64,000 bases of DNA from Lunularia cruciata. Lineage: Eukaryota; Streptophyta; Marchantiopsida; Lunulariales; Lunulariaceae. Shown piece by piece: positions 12,011 to 24,359 of the stretch (the stretch's first letter is position 1; each line of letters starts with the position of its first letter). Position numbers and translations under genes: made by a program. Under the pieces are notes generated by a model. That model ran no database searches. It saw only the letters and a list, made by a program, of their open reading frames with translations, and was not told the origin of the DNA. The DNA is taken from assembly GCA_948567375.1 (NCBI GenBank), contig OX419760.1:19096001-19160000 (forward strand), given 5' to 3'.

Positions 12011-13592
12011 AGGCTTCCTTGAACATCACGGAGGAAGAGAAGTTTGTCATCAGTCGTCTTGAAGAGGAACAAACTCAGTAAGTTGCTGGATATTCGTTTG
12101 ACATCTCTTGTATTAGGGAGTGTTATGACGTGCTTCCATTAAATTAGATTTCTCTTTACTTCCGGTCTTGTTTGTCCACTTTCCAAATTCCATACAACCG
12201 CTTGATACCTCTGAATCTGTATCTGATTACAGGCAAGTCAGCTGCCCTATTGTTGGTTGCGGGGCAATTTTGAAATCGGTGGCAGATTTGGAAAGTCATT
12301 ATGCTGTTAGACACACAGCGACATGCTCTGTCTGTTCACACGTATATCCAACAACGAGGCTGCTGAACCTACACGTCTCCGAAACTCATGATTCATTTTT
12401 TCAAGCCAAAGTCGCGCGCAACTACCCGATGGTTAGTCTTGCTTGCTTTCCGCATGCCATTCAAGCCTTATATGTATGAGTACTCACATCCCGGTAGTGC
12501 ATTGTAATTTCGAGCTGAAAAAAAGAACTACAACATCATTGTTACTGTGGGGCTCATAAACTCTTCAAACACCAACCTATCAGTAGCTCAGCAGGGCTTT
12601 GTTCAAAAAACGATTGAGACTAAGTGCCAAGTGCTAAGATTTGATGACTAGCTTTCTGATGGACGTCGACCTTGATACCGTCTATACTACTCTGCTGATT
12701 GCTCCGATCGCACCTTACATTCCAAAAAGTTGGAGGCTACAGAAATATGATGGCTGGTTGAAAACTCATACTTCCGCTTCTTACTTCATAGAAAGGAACC
12801 CGTGTTAGCATCTTTTAAAGGGGGTTAGGTAGCACTGGTTGTAATACTGGTATGCAACGATGTAGAAAAGAACCATTTTAGCAGATTCTCTCTTGAAATT
12901 ATGCGTGTTAGAATATCTCTTGAATCTACTATCGGGTGTGTCTTTTCTACCTCCTAGCTGGTTTGAACAACAGATTGACAGTTAAGTGGTTAATTATGTT
13001 CTTCTAGTAAGAGCACCGTTCTCTTTGTACGGTTGATTGATGCTGATTTATTTGTTTAATGTTACAGTACGAGTGCTTAGTGGAGAGTTGCCCAGGCCGA
13101 TTCCAGAGTGACGGCCGACGACTACAGCATTTGGTGGATCGACATCATTTTCCAAAGACCTTCCGGTTCCACTCGTCCAAACACCTATCAAAAAAACATC
13201 GGCAGCGGCAGAAACAACACGCTTACAAGCAACCGCAACCTTCTCTTTCCGAGAAGAGATTAGGAAACTCGAAGCCGAAGCAAAAAAGACCTAGCTCAGT
13301 GGCAGAGGTACCTTCTGTTTCAGATGTCCAGAAAGCGAGGGAGAGACAGGAGGATCCAGGCAAGTCTTGTCTTGATACACCAGCTGATGCCGGAGCCATG
13401 GATGTGGATAGTCTAACTGAAGCAGTTTCCAGGCTTAGTACAGCATCTACACTTGAAGACAGCATGCCTGCTGTGGTAAGTTTTGGTCGCAGGCGCAACC
13501 GGGCCTGTACCGTACAGCCAACTGTTCATAGACAGAAGCACATTGATGAAACAAGGGCAAGGGAAACGACCACCTCCAGGACTAGTTGTTAA
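12011..13592 (+). CDS. C2H2 zinc-finger protein, ZNF511-like
   Basis: Three exons can be placed: 12011-12077 (partial 5' side), 12233-12431 and 13068-13592. The junction phases close (CA|G, then ATG|TAC). Exon 2 encodes CPIVGCGAILKSVADLESHY followed by CSVCSHVYPTTRLLNLH and a TH...F segment, which are two C2H2 fingers. Exon 3 opens with YECLVESCPGRFQSDGRR and a third H..H pair, then PKTFRF. This order, the spacing, and the ARNYPMYECLVESC link match the ZNF511 family, as does the late VSFGRRRNRA motif. The middle of exon 3 is basic, Gln/Lys/Ser-rich and looks disordered. The start codon is not identified and probably lies in an upstream exon. The function of ZNF511 proteins is poorly known; a nuclear nucleic-acid-binding role is an inference. 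The gene converges on biotin synthase, with about 550 bp between the two stops. Confidence 0.75.
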
Positions 13593-14142
13593 GGTATGGT
13601 AGTTCGATGGCGTATGAGTTTCTTCCTTGTGTTGTTTAAAACATTGCTTGCAGTCTATACTCGAGAAAAAGCCTCCTGTAGGTGGAGGATACGTATCAAA
13701 ACACTGTAAATTATCAGCGTGCCTCCTTGAAGATAAATTCAGACTTGTACTGTGAAATCAAGGGAGTGGTAATTACAGTATCGTACACCTACCGAGGCAC
13801 TCGAAGCAACGTATGGGCCACAATTGGGAAAAAAGTACATGAGTTGCAGAACGGATGTGCTAACATACAGTTGCAAATGACAAGCCGTACTTGAAACAAC
13901 GCAAACAGTGACCATTCGCTGTGGAGAGATCCTTGATTCTAGTTGACCTAAGACCAGTGTACTAAGTAAATCGTTACGTTCCCAAATTCATTGGCAGAGT
14001 GGAAGTGGCGACTAGTTTTAAGTAGCAAGAGCCAATCTTAAATGGAAGAATTGGCGCGACATTTCCGTACAGGTATAATCCCATCTTAAGTGGAAGAATT
14101 GGCGGGTAACGTTTCCGTAAAGGTATAATCCCTGCGACATGG
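13593..14142. repeat. intergenic spacer of two convergent genes, with a two-copy tandem repeat
   Basis: At about 14028-14133 a unit of about 58 bp occurs twice, each with 'atggaagaattggcg' or 'gtggaagaattggcg', then 'tttccgta' and 'aggtataatcc'. The rest is probably the 3' untranslated DNA of both genes. No terminator-like or RNA-gene structure was recognised. Confidence 0.6.
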
Positions 14143-16515
14143 CTATACTGCAAGTTCCTCAGCCTCGTTGGCGTGTTTGCCACTTTCTTCACCAAAGCTA
14201 GGCGCCTTGGGGATTAGGCCAAGAATCTTGAACATATTTTGGTCTGCATCGTAGTCGTTATTTGGTGTAGTGAGCAATTTTTCGCCTGTAAAGATGGAAT
14301 TTGCACCTGCTAAAAAGCACAGAGCTTGTTCGGGCTGAGAGAAGCGAACCCGACCCGCAGATAAACGAATCATAGCTTTGGGCATCACAATGCGTGCGGT
14401 GGCAATCATCCGTACCATTTCCCAGATTTCCACGGGCTGCGAATACAAATCAACCGCATGAGTGAGTTCAGAGTTCTTGAATGATACATAGAACAAGACG
14501 AAATATTCATGTCAGCTTGGTAACCCGGATCTAGAATTGTCACGTTTGCAAGTAGTAATCCTAGTGGAACTGATAATTTGAGACATACCTTTTGATTCTC
14601 CAAAGGAGTCCCTTTGACTGCTAAGAGAGCATTGATTGGGACACTTTCTGGGTGCTCCGGAAGTGTAGCTAAAGTGTAAAGCAGTCCCACTCTATCTTCT
14701 GCTTGCTCCCCCATTCCAATAATACCACCTGCGAAACAGTCAGAGTGATAGTGAGCCGAAGGACAAAGGTAAGCTGAAAATCCTCACAATCACAGTGTAG
14801 CTTCAACTTGAACATTGAGAAGTCCAGAATTCACTAAGCTGTACTCCAGCTTGCTAGAGAAGTTATCTTCCAGATCACCACCTGAGCAGACACTGATTCC
14901 TGCATCCCGTACGAGCTCCAAAGTCTGGAGCCGTTCATCGTAGCTTCTTGTGGTGATGACTTTCGGGTAGTATTCCCTTGATGTATCTAAATTGTGATTG
15001 TAAGCTGTTAAACCTGCATCTTTTAGTTGCTCTGCCTGCTTCTTCTCCAGCATTCCCAAAGTGCAGCACACCTCCATTCCCATTCCTCTGTACAACCAGT
15101 GATGTAAAACACTTCAATGTCTGCTCAAGTTCGAAAATACAGCTGTGAGGTGTACTGCAATCGTAACTAAGCTCATGAGGACGTCTTTGTATGAGATGAG
15201 ACGTGAGAAAGTGGGGAACATGTAAGTTCCTCGAAGGGTTTGATTGAAGCTTCATCCCTCGGAGCTGAGAGCATATGCAGATGCGAGCACTTCAACTAAT
15301 TCCACAACCAATTTGCAGTAATCATTGGATAACAGAAACATAAGAAGCCTTGGTACCTGATTTCCTTAACATAGGTCAGAATTTGGTTGAAGTTTGTCTT
15401 CCTCCCCACTGTATCTCGCCATGCAGCACCCATACAAAACCTTGTGCTCCCTGCATCCTTAGCCTGTTGCTCAAACATTAAGTAATTCCCAACATAAAGG
15501 AGACTCTGTTCAAACAATCCTTGGGCCTCTCTGCTACCGATAAACCAAGCCATCATTTTCCATATATCCTCGAGTAAAATGAACCACGAGGAGCAGATCA
15601 GACGTGGATTTGATTGGATACTGCAGATATCAATGTCAAATGTGAGAGGACCTACCTTTTTGGCTGCGGTCAAAACTGCGTCTTCGCTTAACAATTTGTG
15701 CGCCTTGACTTCAGTATTGTAGCGAGATGACTGAGGACAGTAAGAACAATCTTCTGAACAGCCACCAGTTTTGATTGAGAGGAGTGTGCACTGCTGGACC
15801 TCCCTGAACCTATGAGCATGTCTATGGACTTGTGCCTGCACGATCAGAGAATCCCGGTTGACGAATTTGCATGCCAAGTACGGAAAAGAAAGACCTGAAA
15901 CAGTCCTCATGTTCAAGTGCTACCGTGGTATCCGAGTACATAATGAGAATTGTTCGCAATGCTCTAAAGAACTTCTAAAGATGTCTATCCTTTGCCGCTG
16001 AAGTACAATGCTACTATTCGATCTTTCATAAATTACCCCGTTAGACTACAGTGAGTACTTCAGCAAAATCACGCAAATTGGCTGGTGAGGATCTCTCCGG
16101 ACGATAAAAGAGCGAAGCTGAGATATTGCTTCAATGAACGGATGATATTTAAGAGCCTCCATACGCAGTCGTCCGATCTAGGAGTTATTCGGCATAAAAT
16201 ACAAGACATCAGTTCGGGTAATTGTAAAGTACTCTGATCACCAGGTCTCCTAAAACTTGTACATCTACAGCTAATTTGCTGATGATAACTAAGAAGACAG
16301 CCATTACAAGGGGATTTCTCCCAGATTCTGGCTTTCGGCATGAAACCCGTGAGATAGAAGTTCGAGCGAAGGAATTACCCCGTAGAAGAGGAGGTCTAAG
16401 AGAGGAGAGTCATAGATAGTCTGAATCTCTTCTCGCAGCCAGTTGTTTCTTGGGCCGTCTCTGATTGCATTGGCCGCCGCGATAGTGGCAGCAGAGACGT
16501 ACGAGAGAGGAGCTG

Positions 16516-16546
<31 letters not shown>

Positions 16547-16756
16547 TGCTGCTGCTGCAAAAGGCGAACTGGGTGAATCTTGAGAAACAAAGGAGGTCTC
16601 AGCAGATGGTTCGCCAGATGATGTTGACGTTGAAATGCATCGCAATGAGCAGGACAAACTTCGACAGACCCCAGTTCCGCAATTTCGACCCCCTGAAGAT
16701 AATGTCGGCCAAATTTCCCTTGGCAAATGCTGCCGCACTGCCCTCCTCAGCGCCAT
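14143..16756 (-). CDS. BIO2: biotin synthase, mitochondrial
   Basis: Six exons on the minus strand: 16756-16379, 15835-15656, 15463-15357, 15087-14882, 14728-14589 and 14436-14143 (stop). They sum to 1305 nt, an exact multiple of three, giving 434 aa. Biotin synthase is a radical-SAM enzyme that inserts sulfur into dethiobiotin, the last step of biotin synthesis, in plant mitochondria. Exon 2 encodes [10 protein letters not shown], the CxxxCxxC ligand set of the 4Fe-4S cluster. Later exons give [37 protein letters not shown] and LSAGRVRFS, all family hallmarks. The first about 85 residues are Arg/Ser-rich with an alanine run, consistent with a mitochondrial transit peptide. A second ATG lies 8 codons upstream (16780) and is the alternative start. 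No frame damage was seen. Confidence 0.95.
16517..16558. repeat. GCA/TGC trinucleotide repeat in BIO2 exon 1 (polyalanine)
   Basis: About nine GCA units turn into about four TGC/CTG units within 42 bp. The run is therefore partly self-complementary. On the coding strand it gives about 15 consecutive alanines in the transit-peptide region, just after a Ser/Pro-rich segment. Replication slippage should make the length polymorphic. Confidence 0.9.
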
Positions 16757-16789
16757 TTTCAATCCTCTGATCACTTTCACCGCAATAAT

Positions 16790-19530
16790 AGTATGCTTCT
16801 CTTCCCACGAGCGCTCGCACTACTGCTCAGACGAGGGTAGTCCGGAGGAAGCGAGACTTGCTCTATGAACTTCGTTAAGGACCATGAAAAGAGAGCCGTA
16901 CAACAGCTCCGCATCTTTCTCTTCGTTTTTCTGAGTAGTTTGTCTTCCAATGCTGCGAGCCACCAACCACCACCAAGGTCTGCGAGGAAACAGATGCAAG
17001 GGGGCAAATTAGAAATCCTCCCTCTGTTTGCTTCGGGATCGCTACTCTACTGCGTTAACACTGCGTACTCAGTTTCTTCATCTATCAGGACCACTTACTC
17101 ACCCACGGTCGAACACCTTTGGTTACTTCTTGGTTTTCTTTCTCCCATTGTGTGATGATGATTTATCAGAGTATACCGATATGCTATGTACTGCTTGTAT
17201 TCTGGTCCAGGCAATCTTTTCAATCCCTTACCCCGCCACAAATGACAAGGGCGACCGCGTAGAAAACATGAAGGAATGTCAAAGTTCACAAATGTCAAAG
17301 TTGTCATTCCATTGGAATAAAAAGAGATTGTTTGTCCAGTTTCATTCGTATATGTGTTGTAACTATACCGGTTCTAAGGGTCGAGAATTCCAAATCAGAA
17401 AACTATTACATCTTGGTGTCGTATCAGAATCGAGGTAATATACCCAAAGGAAAAGGAACACAAGGTACCAAGAGATGAAAGGGAGAACGAACAAGGAGCA
17501 AGGTCCAGTGGGAAAAAGGCTAAAACACTATGCAAATCTGTGGCACCGCAGTAAAACAAAGAAGACATAAACAAAACAAATCTAATGATGATCGGTATGA
17601 TATAGATATTTGGTAGAAGGAAAGGGAGGGTCCAAGACATGACGAGAGCTACTACTAATGTTGTCTATCAATGGACTTTCTGTGTACGGCCATAAAATAC
17701 ACCAAAGGAAAAGGAGAATATGAATACAAACGCATCGAAAACGCGCAAATGAAAAGAAAGAGCACAAGACTCTAGGTAAAAGGGCACATAGGCAGAGAGA
17801 ATAAAGCACTATGTAGAGTAAGCTACACAGGATATAAACATAAGTAGCCTGGGCGATATAAAATCCCATAACTGAACAGTGTGATAAAGATCGTCTGAGG
17901 GTCCAATGACAGAGTGCTGTAAAGTGATCGAGATTTTTATTTTTTTAATTTGAGATGAGCATGGTTGGACTCTCCTCTACAATAAACTTTGTGTTGTTCC
18001 AAAGTGACCGAGATTCTTTATTTGAAATATGAGGTGAACATGATTGGACTCTCCTCCATAATGAACTTCGTGCTGTCCCAAAGTGATGGAGGTTTTTTTT
18101 AAATTTTAAATACGAGGTGAGCATAGTTGTACTCTCTTCTGCAATGAACTTCACTTTTGTCCCAATTTGATACCTCTCTAAAGAGACAACCAAATTGGGA
18201 TAAAAATATGCACGAATCTCTGTAGGTATCGTAAAATAAGATTGCTGTGGTGTATAGGTTAGGGTTTTGAATATAATAGTTTTGTATAATAGTTTTAGGA
18301 TGATCAAGTTCTTGCCAATAACTTTGCTTGTAATGGTTTTCGTTCTCGTCAGATCAAATATATTACGTTTTTTATCTATGTAAATATGGATATTCACTCT
18401 CGTATGCCAAGGAAGGAGGTGGTCCAACCATCGTTTAATCTATACTTGGGATCGAGTAGACACTATATCTCTCGAGTAGTAATATAGTTATAGATTTTAC
18501 CTCTTGCAGGCGCTCATTATATTAGTATTACAAGAGGGAACAGATCCGAAAATTCATATCTTGTTAATATATGACAGTTTTATATACAAATTATTGAGAC
18601 AAGCATGTAATCGTTCTATCTTCATTACAGAGATGACGGATCTTTAAACAGCACTACATTGCCCCTTGTTGATTATTTAGAAAAGTCAACAATCTAAACA
18701 GTTTTAAGTCTAAATCTAAAGTGTAATAAGTCTTCCATAGTTGAAACAACCCATTGTGGGATCAGTAGCCACATGTTTCTAGACATAGAACGAGAGTTCA
18801 GGACATAGACTGAGAGTAGTTACGATGGTGTTGATATTTGTTCGGCGCTCGATCGTTTTTGATACATTATTTTCTGTTAACGGGTCAAACTCTTATGTCT
18901 TTCAGTCGTCACTTTGGATTGATCCATTGCTCCGACCGTCTCCATTACAAAATGCAGCTGTCGAAGGCAAGGAGGAATGGAACCAATAATAAAAGTTGAG
19001 TGAGAATTCACTTTTTCAATCATTCCTAAGTAAGACATTAGAGTAAGCAACTCATATTCTATCAACGAGGGGTTGTTTTGTCCATTGGGTTTATGGACTT
19101 ACTAATTGTTGTTTTTCTAAGTATCGACTTGGATGCTCTTTATATCACAGAATATCCACTTTAAAGCTACTTATATGAAGAGCATCTCAGTAATTGATAA
19201 TCAAGAAACAAAAGAAAAGAGATCTCTCATTATAGTATGCGATTGCTCGTAAGCTTTAAAGGACATCATATAGACCACTTTACGCTTTAGTGAAAGTTTG
19301 ATGCGATACTGATGATTGCTGGAGTAATAGGACAGAAATATAAAAGTTGCTTTCACACATGACTACGTTTACTCTTTCCCTGTTCTTTCCAAGATCCAAG
19401 TTCTCGTTCCTTCCAACAGTCCAATAAATTGTCAAATAAAGAATATTCTTATTGCAAAGATACAAATCCTTCTTCTTTGAAACATTTTACTTTCTTATGC
19501 CATGAAGTTAGTGAGTTCCTTAGCCTTACA
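16790..19530. other. intergenic DNA upstream of BIO2
   Basis: The BIO2 promoter should lie in the left part. Several frames longer than 70 codons occur between 16.8 and 17.9 kb on both strands (for example 17028-17438 + and 17582-17869 -). They have no recognisable motifs, and I do not call them. From about 18.2 kb the sequence is AT-rich and featureless until the first retrotransposon repeat. Confidence 0.5.
17918..18170. repeat. three-copy tandem repeat, unit about 78 bp
   Basis: Three imperfect units each contain 'aaagtgat' or 'aaagtgac', a T-rich run, 'gaggtgagcat' or a close variant, a ggactctcctc-type block and 'aatgaactt'. They begin near 17918, 17999 and 18078. The array is not coding and is not part of the retrotransposon families seen elsewhere in the window. 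Confidence 0.75.
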
Positions 19531-19969
19531 TGTCATACCATTTGTAGCATTGCACCTAGATTGCTCAGACTCTAGAGTAGTATTGTTGGTAGTCAGTAGT
19601 ATTTCATAGTTACTCATAGACTACTTGTTGACCGTCAAACTTTGTGTTCGGGGTATTGACTACATGGTGGAGCACACCATCACTTGCACTATTTGCATTT
19701 TGGGGTGTGCCGTTAGCAGGACCATTAGTGTTGGAGACCAAGAGGGTATACTTCTGAAGTGCAGCTATAGAGAGCTCACTTCTCTAATGTTGAGCCTTCG
19801 AGTTCTTGGCTATGGTGGATCGAGGCCGGCGAATGTCACTAAGATTCCCTTAGCTAGAGTGGGTGTGGCTTGACTATAATCAATACGTAGTTGTTGGTAG
19901 ATTATTGAGTGACCAATCAAATATTGATCTGATTCAGTGTGATTTGAATTGTATAAAAAAACTGATTAT
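19531..19969 (+). repeat. terminal repeat part A1 (5' end of the old copy)
   Basis: It starts TGTCATACC and ends ACTGATTAT, 439 bp, and matches A2 at 31741-32175 along its length. The 105-bp part B that precedes A in every 3' repeat is absent here: the flank 'tagccttaca' is unrelated. B is absent after it too, where 'atcatagaagtgagg' follows. That last block may be a decayed primer-binding site (compare tRNA-Met type TGGTATCA), but this is weak. Confidence 0.75.
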
Positions 19970-20749
19970 ATCATAGAAGTGAGGTCAAGGGGAAATCAAG
20001 TGTAGGAATTGAGGATGTTTGTACTATCTCCAAGCCTTGTTGATCGTTGGTAGCTTGATTGAGGTTCAGATTTTCCCTAGGAGTGATTGTGTGCAGAAGG
20101 TCTTTAAATTGATGCACATTTGGCAATGAGGTAGACAATGTGCGGAAGTGCTGGCCAAAATTTCACAAAGAAGACAATCAATTTCAACCAATCTGTTCAT
20201 TTTGAGCTCAACATGTGAAAGCAAGACCAATTTGGTGCAAGTTGAGCTCAAAAAGTTAAATTGAAGGTGGATTTTGGAACCCATCCATATGACTTTATGA
20301 TTTGTAGACCCATCCTTTCAATTTAGCTCCAATAAAGAGTTAGCAAAGGATTTGGCAATCAACCAACTTTAGGGATTTACGTCAAATTTTTGGCTCGAGT
20401 TGGAGGAGTTTGGCAAGAAATGATGGGTTGCAAATTGTGAGAGTACGTGTTGTGATGGTAGGTTACATGTTGCCCTTTCTCCTAGTGTAGTTGTTGTAGT
20501 TAGAGCTAGATTAGTCGGTGACGTTTAGTTGGTGGTGTTGGCACTTGGTGGAATACTTGCGGTGGTCCTCATTGCGAGTTGCAATTTTTTATTACTTTGT
20601 CACAATGGATTTCTTTGGAGATTCCAAAGGAGATAGTTGTGTAGTACGTTGTGGGTTTACTCAAAGTGATACTCGATATTAGCTTGTATCTCAAGTCCAA
20701 TGAAAGAAGAGATTGATTCTTAGTTGGAGTTTGACATAAGAGCTGATTC

Positions 20750-22330
20750 AATTGAGAGTACACTTGGTGTGTCCACACCGTTGTTGTGGGACATGGATGA
20801 GATTTATGGAGCCTCCAAAGACCCAAGGTGTTACTCTGGTACAATGTGTATCATTGAGTTGGATGACTTCATCTAGGAGTTTGATAGTTGGTGTGATTTG
20901 CAATGGATGCGGAACTCAACTTTGTTCACACTCTTCATGGCATGGAAGAGGTTGTTTCAACACTTGGAGGGTATGCCATTGAATGACTACCATGAGTTCA
21001 AGAGAGCTCACTTGGAGGAGATTGAGCTATGGAGACAATATTGGTCTCTAAACTATATCTCCATTACTTCAAGCTTAGTTTTTAGGGGTAGAGCAGAAAT
21101 ATCCATGAGTTCTAGCTCTAGTAGCGTTGGTGGATCTCTTGGAGATGGTGCTACTATGCAAGTGGAGGTACTACTATAGGAGGTGGTATAGTATTGGGGT
21201 TTAACCCTATGGTGGAGTTCTTCCAATGTTTGAGGCAAAACTACCAAGGAGTGCGGACTAACAAGCTAAGAAGCTTGAAAGAGTTCCAATGGAAGGTTGG
21301 AAAGAGCCTATGCAAGGCATACACTAGCATGAGACGGTTGATCAATTTTACTCATGGAGTTATTGAGGCCCAAGCAGTTCAATTTTGGTATAAGATATTG
21401 GATAGGGAGCTATGATGTAGAGTTCATGATGCTACATTGTTACAAGCTACTTCACCTACTTTGGCAGTAGTCTTTGGTTTGGCTGAGCATATTGAGCTCA
21501 ACATAGTGGAGGAGAGAGTGGTGACATCTGGATTTGGTAGGGAGACCTCATCCACAATTATTACTTCTTCCAAAGTGCACCAGAGTGCACCATGCCATGT
21601 TGGTTTTTTAGGACAAGATGGATATCCCAAATCCTATGAAGCAAGTGGAAGGCCTAGTGTAGTTAGACCCTTACCTTTATTTTTGGGTCAACTACAGCCA
21701 GTGAGAAGTGGTGTTACTTTTTAGACTTGTCCATGGACCTCACCATAGGAGAGAGTGTATTTAGGGCATCAGACTTGATACCTCTAGTGCATCACAACTA
21801 ACACAAAGATAGTGTGAGCATTGCCATAGATTTAGTCGCACCAATGACCAATGTTGTGATCTACACCTAGAGTTACGAAGTGGTAGGGCTACTATGGCAG
21901 GTGGTAGAAGAGCTTCAGGTCATGGAGGACAAGGTGGTGGTAGGGGATCTACACCTAGTAGGAATGTAGTACTACCTTTACTTCCAATACAAGCATGGCT
22001 ACTCGGATTCAACAATTGGAGCAAAGATTGGCTAGCATGGCCATAGCTCAAAGAAGATCAGATTTAAGTGTAGAGGCTTCTATCTCATATGCGGGTGATA
22101 GAGATGTCTTAGACTTCATGAGTTGAGTGAAGCAATACAGGTGGATGCATCTACCGCAATGACTAGAAGTGCAGTACATGCTCCATAGCCTAGAGGAGCA
22201 TTGATGGAGTTGGACCCACAAAGAAGAGAGGCTGGTAGAGAGGTCAGACTTCCCTAGTCTTTTACACTCTCAAAGGCACTATAGACAACATCCATTGCTC
22301 CTAAATATCATAGTGTAGTTGTGGTAGGTG
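20750..22330 (+). pseudogene. decayed gag region of the old MTase element
   Basis: Pieces of a capsid-like protein are legible: LFMAWKRLFQHLEG near 20930, then LRSLKEFQWKVGKSL and IEAQAVQFWYKILD near 21260-21400, which fits a gypsy gag capsid pattern. A Gly/Arg-rich stretch (about 21890-21970) and a short segment of the TRIQQLEQRLASMAIAQRR type (about 21994-22050) follow and match the best copy at 63.9 kb. Several in-frame stops break it. No CCHC knuckle was recognised. Confidence 0.6.
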
Positions 22331-22599
22331 GTGATAGGGTGCATGATGGAATACCTACTAGTTAGTCACCTACTTGTACATAGACTAAGTCTAGCACAAT
22401 GTTGGGGGGCGACTCAATTGATTATACGCTTTTTATTATTCTCAACCATGATATGTTTAAATTGGAAGTTGACCCAGCCCCACTGTTCTGGTTGGTTTCC
22501 ATGCTTTGTAAGAGTAAGGATGATTTGTTTCATATTACTATAGCAGAGGTGGTTGATATTGGAGTCAACTTGGTTGAGGAGCATGGAATTCACTCAACA

Positions 22600-24200
22600 A
22601 CTAGTGGTTTATGGTAGGCAGCAACAACTAGATTGGAGGAGTTACCAACTAGACCGGCCTTTAAGCAAGCATGGTTTACACTTGGAGTTGTCTTATTGGA
22701 CAACTAGAGGGAGATTTTTTGTTTGGTGGGACCTTCAAGGAAGGTCTATACACCACAAAAGGTCTTACTAGACTTTGGTGTGTAGCCTCTTATGTTGGGG
22801 AAGGCTAAAGTTGTCAATCTAGGGTTACAAAAGACCAATATGGAGAGATGTTCATTTTAGATCCAAACATCTCTAGGGGTGGTTCTACATAGTACATCAC
22901 ATGTAGAGAGCTTGTTGTTTAGATTCAACCTGGTCATTTGACTAATAGCTCTATGGTGAGACCTCATGTCATTCAATCGTGGCTGAGTCGTATGATATGT
23001 TAGTTGGAGGAGCAATGTTATACCCCATGGTTCCAATATTAACTATTGGGAGGAGAAAACCTCCTATAGGTTGGCAGTCAAGTGAGGGGTGGGTATGTTA
23101 CCTACCAGTACACTTTAGTAGTGGCAGTCTTGGCTCACTACAATCAAGAACCATGGCAACATCAATTTCAACTTTCAATGGTTCTATTACTTGGCATGAT
23201 GACTTATTGGAGGGGAATGTCCATATGGAGGATACTCCAATACTAGAGGAGATCACTTAGATTTGGAGTATGAGTGGGATTGTTCTATCCACCTGGGATG
23301 TTACATTGTGGAGTTCAAAGGAGGCATTGTAGTAGCATGCAGATCAATTGGTGCAACAAGCTTGGAGTGGAGCCTTTGTACCACCAAGAGACTAGTGTGA
23401 GGATGAGCCTCTAGAGTTGATTACCTTGACACATTTGGATACCACACTCATTGCTTGGTAATATCTAATAGAGAGAGTATGTCTATTAGAGTTCTTTGGT
23501 GGGATTAGCATTGGACTAGTTATGGTACTACAAGTGAGTATACAAGTACAAAGGTACTTGTATGTGGAGAGAGATGAGACTATTAGGCTAGTCTCTCTAC
23601 ATCATGTGGCACACTTGGCATATTGGTATCCTCAATTATTATTGATGTCGGCAATTAGGGATTTCTAAAAGACCCTACTAGTAGACATTCTCTTATTGGG
23701 AGTGTAGGATTTGGAGAGACATGGTCCCATTCATTTGGCGATTTTTGGATGGCCATGTTAGGGATATACACGCATTGGCCAAGGTCTAGGTCTTCAAGAT
23801 CTCCATTTTGGTGTGTTTTGGGAGATGTTACATATACTACAACATACAATATCTCTAGGTTCATCAGTCCATTTTTCTAACTTACATTTTGGAGAATGTT
23901 CCTTTGATGGGTGATTCTTGCACCCGAGTGGTGGCGAGTACATGTCAGGTCCATTCTTGGATGGGACCTGCCATGTTGTTAGATGCAACTAGAGTGGTAA
24001 CATGGGCTCATCATCTTCATCTTTGGTGAACAAACCTCTTACCTAGAGAGGTTCTATAGCACGCTTATGATCGGATTCAACAACTTGACCACCTTGTTGT
24101 TGATGAGATTTTGGATGTTGGATGCCAATCTCAGACAGTGGTAGTGGTTGATAGGTCATCTATGGCAATGGTGAACCTAGCTAGATAGCATCAAACCATC
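22600..24200 (+). pseudogene. decayed retropepsin and C5-DNA-methyltransferase region
   Basis: The segment matches the minus-strand copy from its protease through the methyltransferase. MAESYDMLVGGAMLYPM at 22979 corresponds to ESYDVLVGGAVLYPM in the better copy. Further on, the catalytic loop and the ENVP motif can be aligned by position (about 23740-23910) but contain stops and substitutions. It ends abruptly near 24190, before MTase motifs IX and X, at the deletion junction. Confidence 0.7.
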
Positions 24201-24201
24201 A

Positions 24202-24236
24202 TGGTTCACCATTCAGGTCTATGAATAATCATGCCA
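24202..24236 (+). other. inverted filler at the internal deletion junction of the old copy
   Basis: Element-sense sequence stops after the MTase NLVGQP-equivalent and resumes in the linker before integrase. The 34 or so bases between match the other strand of the element (compare 59684-59716 on the + strand of the window). So the roughly 2-kb deletion of RT and RNase H carries an inverted templated insert, as produced by error-prone end joining. Confidence 0.55.
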
Positions 24237-24359
24237 GGTTAGCATGCATATGCCTTTCTCTATGTACTTTTTAAGGCTTTTGTGGTATCTCTCTTAGCTC
24301 ATATAGGAGGAGTTATTGAAGTCATAGATCCAAAGAGTAGAGATAGTAGTACAATTCAA

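Noticed and set aside
16865-17438. Overlapping + strand frames of 96 and 136 codons upstream of BIO2
   Set aside because: No domain or splice evidence, and frames of similar length on the opposite strand. They are probably chance in a moderately GC-balanced stretch.
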